Source: Desmodesmus armatus (Eukaryota; Chlorophyta; Chlorophyceae; Sphaeropleales; Scenedesmaceae). Taken from it: a stretch of 64,000 nt of DNA. The translations under genes were made by a program, and so were the position numbers. Under the pieces are notes generated by a model. It worked only from the letters and a program-made list of their open reading frames with translations. It had not been told where the DNA came from and did not search any database. Of the stretch, positions 12,401-22,538 are shown one piece after another. The stretch covers positions 21,994 to 85,993 of the forward strand of contig VIIQ02000259.1 of NCBI GenBank assembly GCA_007449985.2. The letters run 5' to 3'. Numbering within the stretch: the first letter of the stretch is position 1; each line of letters starts with the position of its first letter.

Positions 12401-14111
12401 CTTGATCTCCTGCTGCTTCAGCTCAGCCTGTCATGTGCTGGTGTGCTGCTTTTGTCCTGCAGGGAGGCCATTGGCGTGCCCCAGCTGACCACACCCCCCA
12501 GCAAGTTTGACTTGCTGAACGCCCGTTGGTGCTCCCCCACCCTCAGCATAGTGGACATCCGCACCACACCCAGCACTTTTGGCAGAACGGTCATCACCCC
12601 AGCGGCAGCAGCAGCAGCAGCAGCAGCCGCCAACAGCAGCAACCACGGCACCCGCACACCGCCCATCCTCAGCCCACGGGGCTTGGCAGAGTATGCGCAC
12701 TCCCCGGCAGCAGTTGGGCAGGGCGGCGGCGGCAGCGGTAGCGGCAACTACAGCAGCACAGTGGCAGCAGCACTGAACATGGGTCTGCAGCTACCTCCTC
12801 AGCAGCAGCAGCAGCAGCAGCAGAAGCTGCAGCTGAAGTCAGCGCTCAAGCTTCCGCTGGGTGGTTGTGTGCACAGTCACCACTGTGGGGACAATGCGGC
12901 CCTCTGGCCCACTATCATGCCGGTGGCCAGCACAGGAGTGAGCCACTTGGGCGGGGCAGCAGGCTTTGGGTCTGCTGCAGATGATCGGTCCTGCTACAGG
13001 TGGGCTTGGCTTGAACTGTTTCCTCTTGTTCCTCCTTTGCGCTTGCGTTACTGCCGGTTTGCCACACAGCTGCTTGAGTGTTGTGTGATGTCCTTAGGAC
13101 TCAAGTGCAGCACCCTGTCGGCCACCGAGTGGCTGGCCAGGCAAAACTGACCATCGGTTGCACTGTTTGTTGTCCTGTCGTGCTGTAGGTTTGGCCCCAC
13201 ACGGTTCAGTGTCATCCCCAAGGTGGCTGTGGGCAAGCTGAGCCTGAGGTTTGTGCCTGAGCAGGCACACTCCACGCTGATCGAGTGCCTGCAGGTCCAC
13301 CTGGAGAAGAAGTTTGAGCAGCTGTGGTCAGCTAACAAGATGGAACTGCAGGTGAGATGGCCTCTACTATCCTTTGTTGTTTCGAGGTGGCCGCTGTTTG
13401 TTGAGGTGTCCCCCACTTTCCAGCCAATGTCATGCCCATTGATCAGTCTCTAGGCTGGGTCGAGCATGTGTTCAATTGGCGTTGAACTGAACTGGTATGA
13501 GGTATGACTCAAGTGAGTGGTGTTGACGTATGACCCTCCCCATGCCCGCAGCCACTACCTTCATCCAGCTTCCATGTCAAGGACCAGTCATCACCCCAAC
13601 ATATGTTAGCAAGCCCCACACACGGTTATCCTCATCAATCACCCCAACACCCCCTTGCCTGCCCCCTTGCCCCCAGGTGCACTCCGTGGGCGACTGGTGG
13701 GAGGCAGACCCCAAGAGTGAGCTGTTCCAGATGGCAGAGCGTGCAGTGCAGCGCGAGTGGGGCGCAGACCCGCTGTATGTGCGTGAGGGTGGCACCATGC
13801 CTGTGGCGAGCCTCATTGAGAAGATGCTGGGAGCCCCTGCTCTGATGATCCCCATGGGTCAGAGCAGCGACAACTGCCACTTGGCAAATGAGCGGCTGCG
13901 GCGGCTGAATTTGATCAAGGGAAAGAATGTGGTGAGGCATTTGCTGGAGGAGGTTGCTGCAGCGGCAGCGGCGGGGGTTGTCAGTGAGGCGGTGGCAGCG
14001 GCAGGGGGCGGGGAGGGAGCAGCGGCAGGGGCAGAGGGTGGTGCAGGGGTCGACGGCGGTGCTGCACCAGCAGGCAGTGGTGTTGGTGCCGGCACCAATG
14101 GCAGCAGCTGA
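3484..14111 (+). CDS. DUG3-DUG2: Dug3-Dug2 fusion: class II glutamine amidotransferase + WD40 + M20 metallopeptidase (glutathione degradation)
   Basis: Twenty exons join without a frame break (3484-3541, 3761-3947, 4314-4638, 5068-5514, 5692-5805, 6022-6102, 6300-6432, 6683-6724, 6922-7202, 7414-7560, 7839-7938, 8201-8339, 8572-10336, 10703-10850, 11029-11180, 11426-11656, 11969-12180, 12463-12999, 13189-13351, 13677-14111), giving 1898 aa. Residues 1-404 are a Dug3-type amidotransferase: MCRLMAYIG with nucleophile Cys2, LNGDGFGIGWY, AHVRA, MHNGVVGGF. Residues ~464-1000 hold at least six WD40 units (DATVRAWD, DTTVRVWH, DNTIRVWD, DGTVRVWN, DATIRLWH) with large Gln/Ser-rich inserts. Residues ~1255-1898 are an M20 peptidase: GHYDVQP (His1328, Asp1330), GRGTSDNKG (Asp1360), EGEEENGS, and a C-terminal SSDNCHLANER. 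In yeast, separate Dug2 and Dug3 form a complex that cleaves the gamma-glutamyl bond of glutathione; here one polypeptide should supply both. The usual zinc-ligand Asp position reads IISNTVW (Asn). About 140 low-complexity residues are inserted in the M20 dimerisation domain. Cytosolic location is inferred. Confidence 0.93.
12194..12240 (+). repeat. Near-perfect intronic inverted repeat (hairpin)
   Basis: Inside the intron 12181-12462, arms beginning GATCTAGATC and ending in the reverse complement pair over about 18-20 bases around a short loop, with a two-base bulge. The intronic RNA could fold into a strong stem close to the 5' splice site. It may be the footprint of a small inverted-repeat element, but no target-site duplication was established. 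Confidence 0.7.
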
Positions 14112-15599
14112 TGTGGCGTCATGCAGCAGTGGCAGTATGTTGGTGAGTGGGGCATGGTGGTCGCGGTGGTGGTTGTGGTGGCGCTTTGAGGCTTGTGGGC
14201 AGACAGTTGGTGGCTGTACATTGCACTGATGTATCATGAGGACACTGGTGGGAGCATCTTTTTGGCTGTAGGATGAGTTCCGAGGGATAGGTGCAAGAGG
14301 CTGAGTGGGGGTTGGGGCGGTAGGCGCTTGCAATGTAGTTGCTGCACGACTTTGCGCAACTACAGGGTACAAAGTCAGCTGGGGCAGTGCAGAGCAGCTG
14401 TGCAGCTGACTGCTGGCTGGCTGTGGGCAGGCCCTTGCATTCAAGGGAGACACTTGCTGTTGTGGTACTCGGTGTTGGCGTCATAGTGTGTTAGTGGATT
14501 AGTTTGTTCTGTGGCAGTGATGCTGGCAGTGGCAAACACACCTTCCGCATTGACAAGCACTTTTTCGCACAGTGGGGCTCAGACTGTGTGGTACACTCTG
14601 TCACAAGCTTCGGGTTCACCACGTTCGCCAGGTCCTGTCTCTTTGTACAGCATTTCATGGTTATATTTGCTGCGGGCTGATGTATCTGTTGGGCATTTTT
14701 ATAAGGCTCGTTGGAAGGGGGTCAAGGATACAGCATTGCACTTTCACAGCTGTATGTTTGTCTTGTCTGTGCCTGTGGCCAGGTTGTGTGCTGGCACTAC
14801 ATGGTGTGAGCCTACCCCAGTAGGTGGGGCTGTGCTCACAGGCGATGTCTCTGTGTTGGAGAATGCTTGGCCTCTTGCAGTGCAGTTCAGCCTGCCTCAC
14901 CCCTTCATTTTGGTTGGAATGGAACTGTCAACCTGCAAGTTCCTGCTTGCAGCCCTTGCAGCTACATCATGTAGCTGTATCATGATAGCTTGGCCTTGCA
15001 GCCAATTGGCAGGCTGCAAAGGAAGCGAGGAGGCTCCATGGTTCTTGCTTTTACATGCATGTGCTCATGTGTGCGTTTGTGAGCTTCGCGTGGCGAAAAC
15101 GGGTGACAATCCGCCTCCCCAGCTTCCATGAAGGCCAACCTGGATGGACATTCTGGCCAGGCGTGTTGGCGGAAGCGTTCTGAATCAACTTCAAGCGTGT
15201 TGCAGTTCTGTTTGGAATCCAGTGCTTGAGAAACATCGGGTCATACGCTTCGAACGGCGTGTTCATGCTGAAGAAACAAGCATAGCAAGCCGGAGACTGC
15301 ACATCTCCTGATAACCCCAGGTGAGTGCTCTGGATGAGCACAGGAATGGTCCTGCAGCCGTCAGCGACCGGCTATCGCAAGCCCCAGTCATTTGCGGATG
15401 GGGCGCCGTTGAGCTCCTAAATAAGTGCAATATGTTTTAAACGTTACGAAGATGAATTTGGTAGGTCTGATACTTGCACGGGTTCCCTGTCCAGCCACCA
15501 CGCGCGGTTCCAGTGTTATTCGATCTCCTAGCGGGTGGATAGCGCTCTACTTGTGCGTACACCTCCCATGTACCATTGCTCTTAGCTTAGAAGCATTCC
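14112..15599 (+). other. Gene-free stretch: 3' region of DUG fusion, then CpG-rich upstream region of RRM gene
   Basis: From 14112 to about 15060 the sequence is strongly G+T-rich on the + strand, as in the introns of the upstream gene, and is probably its 3' UTR. No TGTAA was seen. A perfect dyad with 8-base arms and a one-base loop lies at 14960-14976. From about 15080 the sequence turns CpG-rich and less skewed, which I read as the promoter area of the RRM gene. Open frames here (206 aa on +, 96 aa on -) have no recognisable domains. Confidence 0.4.
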
Positions 15600-15685
15600 T
15601 TACTCTTTCTTCTGTGCATCCACAACACATCTCCCGCAACAGGAGGAAGAGGCAGGAGATCGGCAGACAGCGGCAAATCGTGCAG
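15600..15685 (+). other. Probable 5' UTR exon of the RRM gene (5' end approximate)
   Basis: A pyrimidine-rich stretch leads into a purine-rich segment that ends CGTGCAG/GTGGGG at 15685, a good donor. The next acceptor, GCCGCAG at 15855, lies 14 bases before the ATG at 15870. Joined in the open frame of the upstream segment, the reading hits a TGA overlapping the ATG, so this exon is best taken as untranslated. Confidence 0.4.
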
Positions 15686-15869
15686 GTGGGGCGGAACTGC
15701 AGCTGTGTCCAAGTGTGAATTGTTGCTTAGTATGTTTGGAACATAATGGAGGGGTTTTCGGCGCCCGATGCGGCTTGCTTGATTTTGCTGTTGTGGTCAG
15801 TGGGGAGCTCGTAATTCTGCTCTAACACCGCAGCCGCGTGTGTTCATTGCCGCAGCATCCAGCAGGCCT

Positions 15870-18536
15870 ATGAACAACGTTGCGGTCAGCACCGCGCAGT
15901 CGATGCTGTACAGCATGTCTCGGTCCGAAGCAGCAGACAAGGAGCCTCACACTGGGGTGGAGGTCCTTGCAGTTGCCAGCTCAGAAGCTGCAACATACAA
16001 CCCCTCAGCACTGTTTATCAGCCCAGCATCAGTCCCAGATGCGCCGGTCAGCTCAGCACAGCCCTCCCCCCAGGAGCTGCTCACCCCCTCCCCCACACCA
16101 GCACTGCAGGAGCAGCGCACAATCTTCGTGGCAGGTTTCCCTCTGGACATGACAGAGCGGGAATTCGGCTGCCTGCTGACCTTCCTGCCTGGCTACGAGG
16201 CCTGCCAGCTGAGCTGGGGCACAGGGGCTCCCCAGGGCTTTGCACTGTTCAAGTGCAATACAGATGCTGTTGCTGCTGTTGAGCGCCTGGCAGGCCACCA
16301 GGTAGAGGTTGGTGCAGTGCTGAGGGCAGAACTGGCGCACAAGAACCTGGTTATCAAGGTCAGTGGGTGATCAGGGGGCCAGGTGGCGACAGAAACGGTA
16401 CCGTGTGAGATGCGTTTCTGGCAGTTTCTGTGGTACTGTTGTGAAATTGACAGCCGTTGTTTTAAAGCCTTGCAATGTGCCGTTTTCCGAGCATTATCGC
16501 GATTGTGTTTGTCGTGAATCACAATGCCCATCTGCATACAGGCCTGGGGCACAAGTGAGACTGCAGCAGTGGCAGCAGTAGCAGCAGTAGCAGCAGTTGC
16601 ACTATGTTGACACACATATCTGCAGGCAACATCACAGTAACAACAGCATCAGTGTCCTTTCTTATTTTGAATCAATTTCAAGGCATCCTGCAACAAGGTG
16701 GATGCCATGCAAAGCTGTACTGACCTGCTATGCTCCTGTGCTGCTTCTCCTGCTGCCGCCTGCCCCACCCTTCCCCTACACCCCATGCAAATCATCCCCT
16801 TACACCCCATGCACGACAGAAGGACGTCCCAGTCAGCAACCAGCAGCTCACCCTGATGAGCACCATGCAGGCGAGGACAGACGCACTGGTAAACCCTGGC
16901 CTAGGACTGCCCTTCCCCAACATGTTCCAGCACGCACCACAGCCAATGGTCCCCCAGCATCCAGGCTACACAGGAGTGGCATCAGCAGGTGGCCTGGCAC
17001 CCAGCCCCAGCCTCATGCAGCAGACTTGGAGGCCACTGAGCAGCGCACGCGACAATGCACCCTGCAACACCCTGTTCATCGGTAACCTGGGGGAGAACAC
17101 GAGGGAGGAGGAGCTGCACCAGCTGATGGGGACACAGCCTGGCTTCAGGTAAGGCGGCTGTGTGGTAGTTTAGGCTGCTGCAGTACGGTCTTTCATGGCA
17201 GCAGGTTATGCTATCGTGCTATCATGCTGTCATGCTGTGTTGGTCAGGGCGGCTGTGTTGGTAGCAGCTTTGAGATTGTCAAGGTTGGTGCAGTGCAGTC
17301 TAGGCAGCAGATCTGCGCGTGCTGTTGAGAGATTAGTTGCTGGCAGTGGCGGTGGATAACTGCAGCAGCAGCTGTGCGTGGTAGGGTCGGGTTGTCAGCA
17401 CAAGATTGGGACGAGGGGAGACACAACGTCTTGTTGTGTGCATGTGCACGTGCACGTGCCCTGCATAGAGTTCGCTGGTGACTCCAAAACCCCACACATG
17501 CGCTCTGACCGCGCCCTCAACTTCCTGCACCTCATTTCCGTCCCTGCCCCACTCACAGGCAGCTGAAGTGGTCACCCACTGGCAAGGGCATCATCGCCTT
17601 TGTGGAGTTTGATGACGTGGCAACAGCATCATACGTGCACCAAGCCATGCAGGTGAGAATGAGGTTCTTGCAGCTGACAGATGGTATATTATGTGTTTGT
17701 GAGTACGTCAAACAGCATGGAGAAGAGTCGCCAGCTACTATACCAAGTTACCGCAGCACAAGTTCAGTTACATTTGCCTGCTCATGCTGCCTTCTAGCTG
17801 TACATCTTGCGCAAACACCAGTGTGGACGGGTCACCCTTCCAACATGCAGTGCATGCATCTATGCTGTATCGCATGAGTCACGGCAACAGAACGCCCTGC
17901 AGTCCGATTGCAGTACAGCTTCCTGAATACTGTGCAGCACTTCTTCTTTCTGCCTACCACGCAATGCGCGCCATGCTGCCATGCAACCTTACTCTCTTGT
18001 AGTGTTCCATGCTGACCATCCGAGCATGTTCACGACGTCACCATGCTCGTGCTCTGTGCTATTCCGCCCCTATCCCTCCCCTGTGCTTCAGGGCGTCGTG
18101 CTGCCCAGTAATGACCGTGTGTATGTCACCACCATGTTCATACTGCCCACATGCTCATGCTCTTTGCTATTCCGCCCCTGTCCTGCGCTCCTGCTGTCCC
18201 TCCCCTGCGCCCCAGGGTGTCGTGCTGCCAAGCAACGACCGCGGGGGCATCCGCATCCAGTTCTCCAAGAACCCCCTGGGCAAGCGATCCCCACTGGACA
18301 CAGCACCAAACCTGCACGGCCTCTTTGCCCCTGGAAACCCCGTCGCATCAGCAGGCATCCAGGCACAGCTCTACAATACCTCCCTGGTGAGCCCTGTCGG
18401 TATGGCAGGCCTAGCAGGCCCTACAGGGTACCTGGAGGTGGGGCCACACCAAGCCGCGGCAGCAATGGCAGCAGCAACGCAGGGTATGGTGACCAACGCA
18501 ACACTGTTTGGGCCTGTTGGCACCATGCTGTTGTGA
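15870..18536 (+). CDS. Two-RRM RNA-binding protein, Whi3/Scw1/RBPMS type
   Basis: Exons 15870-16358, 16820-17148, 17559-17652 and 18216-18536 join in frame to 410 aa ending in TGA. RRM1 spans roughly residues 83-160 (RTIFVAGFP as RNP2, GFALFKC as RNP1). RRM2 begins near residue 246 (NTLFIGNL as RNP2, GIIAFVEFDD as RNP1) and ends with GGIRIQFSKNPLG, which is characteristic of the Whi3/Scw1/RBPMS group of single-stranded RNA binders that control mRNA fate. The linker and tail are Pro/Gln/Ala-rich. ATG 15870 was chosen because the upstream exon is not open into it. The targets and cellular role here are unknown. The last intron carries a duplicated splice acceptor (18042-18117). Confidence 0.88.
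18042..18117 (+). repeat. Decoy copy of an intron-exon junction in the last intron of the RRM gene
   Basis: Sequence at 18042-18117 resembles 18150-18241: a shared pyrimidine-rich stretch with CTATTCCGCCCCT, an AG acceptor, then an exon-like start encoding GVVLPSNDR. The real exon starts at 18216 and the decoy at 18092, 124 bases apart. The decoy copy runs into intron sequence in the wrong frame for the RRM tail. Confidence 0.8.
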
Positions 18537-21500
18537 AACGAGCAGAGTTGCGGCCGCTGGGAGTAGCGGCGTCGCTTTTGTGGGTGAAGCTGCTGCAGCG
18601 GCTGCGATCGGAGGTGTGTGTGCTGGAGCTGAGTTGATACGCGCTTCGATTCCTGAGCTGGACATTTTTCATGAAGGCTTTGGGATTTTGGTTTGCTGGG
18701 GATGGTGCACAGATCTGGTGCCCGGGTCTTAGGCATCTGACAGAGACAGGTCGCGCATGTCAACTGCATGTTGGCCGATGTGGCGGGGTGCATGCATGCC
18801 CGCGTGTACTGCACGCGCATGGCATGCTGCAGCATGAACACATGGCTGTTGCTGGCTGCGTTGCGATCGGTCCATTGGAGGTCTGAGTGTGTGCAGTCTC
18901 CCTACTGGTCTAAAGGCACATGCGGGTAGAGTGCTGGGTGCATTGTGCTGGTGTTTTGGGCTCCTGTTGCTTGCATGATGTGTGCCTTTGGCAGGACTCA
19001 GGCACTGCCCGTTTCATACCCATCTCTTTGCAGTATGGCATTGCTTCAGCCAGGGGTTTTGTTCAGGGTTTGAGATATCTACCCTGAGCGTCTATGCCTG
19101 GGCTGTGGTGGTGTGTCCTACAACTGGATGTCATCCTGCTTGACCTGTTTTGTTTTCCTGCCTAGTATTGTACTTACCTGCTTGCATGTTGTCGGAGGGG
19201 CGTCTGTGCGTCTATTGGCAGCAACCAACCATGTGTCCATACGAGGACGGGTGGGTGTTGCCAGAGAATAAGGGAGGCGTGGGATACGTTACTGCTTGAG
19301 ACTGTGGGGTTGGTTATGTAGCCATGCATGCCATGTTGTTCTAGCCATCTTGCGAGCTGCGCTTTTGCATGCATGTATGTGTGGCATGCAGTAGTGTCTA
19401 TGGCAGAGGCTATCGGTGCTTGGACTGCATCGTGGTACTATCAAGTGTGACTATCATGTTACTACCCAGGCAGTACCCTGTGGTGTGCCTACCAGAAGTA
19501 GCTATTCGGTTGGCTTATGCTTCTCAGTATGTGTTATGTATATACGTATGTATGTACAGGGTGCTTGCTTTATGAGCAGACTGGGGCGGTTGCATGGGGC
19601 TCCCAAACCGTGGTGTTTGTCCGGTTGCCACCAGCACACTCATACCAGAGCCATCATAGCAGCAGTCGGCCAACACAGCTGGTTGTGTGCTGACTGTGTC
19701 GCAGGCACTGCACACAGTTCAGGGAGTTAGCCTTACCGTTCTTCTTAATGATTGCAGAGTTGCTTTTGTACCCGTTTCTTGTGTGCCTGCACGTGCATGG
19801 GAGAAAGTGTCCGCCGTTCATGGACAGTCATCACACCAGCATTTGGAGCCAACTGTGGAGCCAACTGTGCACTGCCTGATTACTCCTGCTCAGATAGCTG
19901 GGACTGTCCTGCGCTGCATTTCATGTACCCTGAGGAGTCGGCAATGCGTTGGGGCCCCAGAGGTGGGGCTGCATGGGCACTGCTTATTTTACAGGGCTGC
20001 TGTTGCCCTTCTAATCGAGCTGCTGTGGCGTTTCTGACAGGGCCGCTGTTGCCCTCTTTCACTGGGCTGGTTTTGCCCTTTTGGCTGGGCTGGGTTGGGC
20101 TTCTGCGCCCTGTTGGCGGGGCTTGCGTGCCCCAAGCCATTCATGACACATCATATTCAGCTGCCCAGCTTGCAGGGCGTGGAGGTTTGGCCAGGTTTGG
20201 CGCGTGTCCGGGGCAGCCTGATTTCGTATGATCTTACGTTTTTTTTTGCGGGGTGTGTGTGCGCGCTGGACTACTCAGCGTCCACACTGCCTTCATCTAC
20301 TAGATAGTATGTTTTGAGTGGATGGCTCTGCACGCAGTCACCATGCAAAGACGGTGCTGTGACATGCTGTGGTTGGTGCTGAATGAGTCAGTGCCTTAGG
20401 ACCTGTCCAGCACCTGAGTGCTCATTTGCTGCTGAATTTGTGGTTACGTTCTTGACCATGTGATAGCTTGCGCATTCAGCGATCCCCTCCTGGCACACTG
20501 GCACGTATGCTGTTTGAATGCAGCATTGCAGAGAGCAGAGGCAGCACAAGCATGCTTGGTGTGTGACGCTCTTTGTGTTTTATCGTCAGCCCCAATACAA
20601 CCCGCATGTCAGTTGAATGCTCACATTGGAGACATCTTGTGGCAAGGCTGCTGTCCGTTTTGTACGGCTTACATACTGTTTTGCGCTGGGGCATGATCTG
20701 TTGGATATGCGTTGGATGCTTGATGTGCAGTGTTGTTGACTGCTGCTCAGCAAGAGGGCGACTGCATGGGGATTAGCCATGCGCGCAGAGTTCTCCGCTG
20801 GAGCCCTGCCTTCATCCGTTGCCAGCTACTGCAACCGCCAGCTACAGGCATGACATGCATTGTGCATGGGCTTGCTTACAGTCTCTCGGTGCCTGAGCAT
20901 GTGACGGTTGTTGTTTGATATGCAGCATGACATGCAACGTGTGTGTGACATTGGGACACTGCCCATAGGTCTGTGCTAACAGACCCGCTGACTGTCGGCT
21001 TTATGCTTTGTCTAGTGATTACTGGTGGGACAGTCTGTGATCAAGCTTGTGAGAGTTGGTTCACTGACCACACTGCGTTGGTTCGTGTACGCTTGCCTGG
21101 GCAGCACTTTTGGGGACCTTCTGTTTAGAAGCCCTGTTATGAAAGGCTGCACAGGCACGGCGGTGAGCTCAGAGGTTATGTGTGGTGGTGGCGTTTTGAG
21201 TGGGACACGAGTGCTCACTGGACACTCAAGTTGGGGTGCTTGCTTTTGATTAGTACTGCCAATACCCGACACTCAGTGGGTGTGTTACCAGAGGTGGCTT
21301 GGGCACTGTTCTCCTGCTAGCCATTGTGGGCACAATCTGAGGAGGGAGACATGTGACATGTGATGTATTTCTGCATGCGTCGAGGACCAGCATACCTGCA
21401 GTCACACACATCTCACGACAGGATGGTTGTATGGCGGCATGCTTTGTGACCACTCGAGTGATCCATTGACGTCAGACCTATGAGCCCCTCGGGTTCTGAG

Positions 21501-21599
21501 TGTCGCAACACCCTGTGGTTTGGGGAGTGGCCGTGTGGTCTTGCATTGTGCTGAAATAGGGAAATGCTGTAACAAATTGTTGCAAGTGACTGGCAAGCA
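18537..21599 (+). other. Long gene-free G+T-rich stretch downstream of the RRM gene
   Basis: About 3 kb with no exon I can support. The + strand is G+T-rich throughout, matching the introns and 3' region of the + strand RRM gene. A TGTAA at 21568-21572 sits close to where the skew reverses. A degenerate repeat of GGGCTG(C/G)TGTTGCCC-like units lies near 19995-20110. Either the RRM gene has an unusually long 3' UTR or an unrecognised non-coding transcript lies here. Confidence 0.4.
21568..21572 (+). terminator. Candidate poly(A) signal TGTAA
   Basis: TGTAA is the usual green-algal polyadenylation signal. This one lies just before the + strand switches from G+T-rich to A+C-rich, a sensible end for a rightward transcript. 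By itself the pentamer is weak evidence. Confidence 0.35.
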
Positions 21600-22538
21600 C
21601 CTCCTCCACTTGGTGACCAGTGGTAAGAGAATGCCAGTGAAGACAAGAGAGGACCACACAGCACAGCCTTGGCTCAGCCTAGCAGGCCAGGGGGTCTGGC
21701 AACACAGAGCTTCACAAGCAAGAGCCAAAAAAAAAAACTGGGGCCACCTTGAGCCGCCAAAGTCAAGTGTCCGTACCAGCTGCAGTCAAACCACACACAC
21801 TACTTGTCGATTTCGCCTCTGCAAGGGAAAAGCAGTCACCATGACTTGCAGCAGCGGCCACAGGGTGACCCCACTACTAACAGCATGAACAACCTAGCAA
21901 CAAGACTAGTACAAGTCAAAGACTAGTACAACTGAGGTGACAGCTGTGCAACTCGACAGGGGCCCTGAACACCTCACATAAACCAAACTAGCAGTAAGTG
22001 GTATGCATTTCATCTGCGCCTGGCTTCGCAAAAGCAGCCCGTAGCAAAAAAAAAGCACACCAGGTCAGGCCTCACCAACCCCAGCCAGGGAGCCGACACC
22101 ATCACACTTGGTAAGTAGCCACGCCTACAGAGAACCACTGGTCGCCTTAAGGCTCAGAGGGTTGTGCATGTCTAGCATGCTAGACTACCACACCCCCCAC
22201 CTGAATCACCACACTAGCTTGAGTGGACTTTGTGGCCAACGCACTCCAGCTCAGTTGCTGGTGGTCAGTGGGATGTGAACCCTCAAACCACAACTGACAA
22301 CATCCAGGCTGCACCTGGTGCAAGTGGTGCACCTGCCAGACATTCACCACAGCATGACTGGAGGATCTTGCACTATTGACGGAGAACTGCTACGCCTGGT
22401 CAATCTCTCGCACCTAGCAGTGCTACGGACACGCTGCATGCACAAACTTGGGCAGTACCAACACCTGCTGCGCTGATCAACACGTCTGAGCAGGAAGAGG
22501 TCCACACACTGGAGGGCACACACCTGCGTCAGTTTGCT
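21600..22538 (-). other. Gene-free A+C-rich stretch, probable 3' region of the leftward gene
   Basis: From about 21600 the + strand is A+C-rich, so G+T-rich on the minus strand, matching the leftward gene that ends at 22539. It contains an A10 run at 21728-21737. No TTACA (reverse of TGTAA) and no gene were found. Confidence 0.35.

Noticed and set aside
14511..15131. 206-codon + strand open frame after the DUG gene
   Set aside because: No domain, lies in skewed 3' region and lacks exon-like conservation.
15051..15341. 96-codon minus-strand open frame with protein-like segments
   Set aside because: No recognisable family and no supporting splice or start context; could be an old insertion but unsupported.
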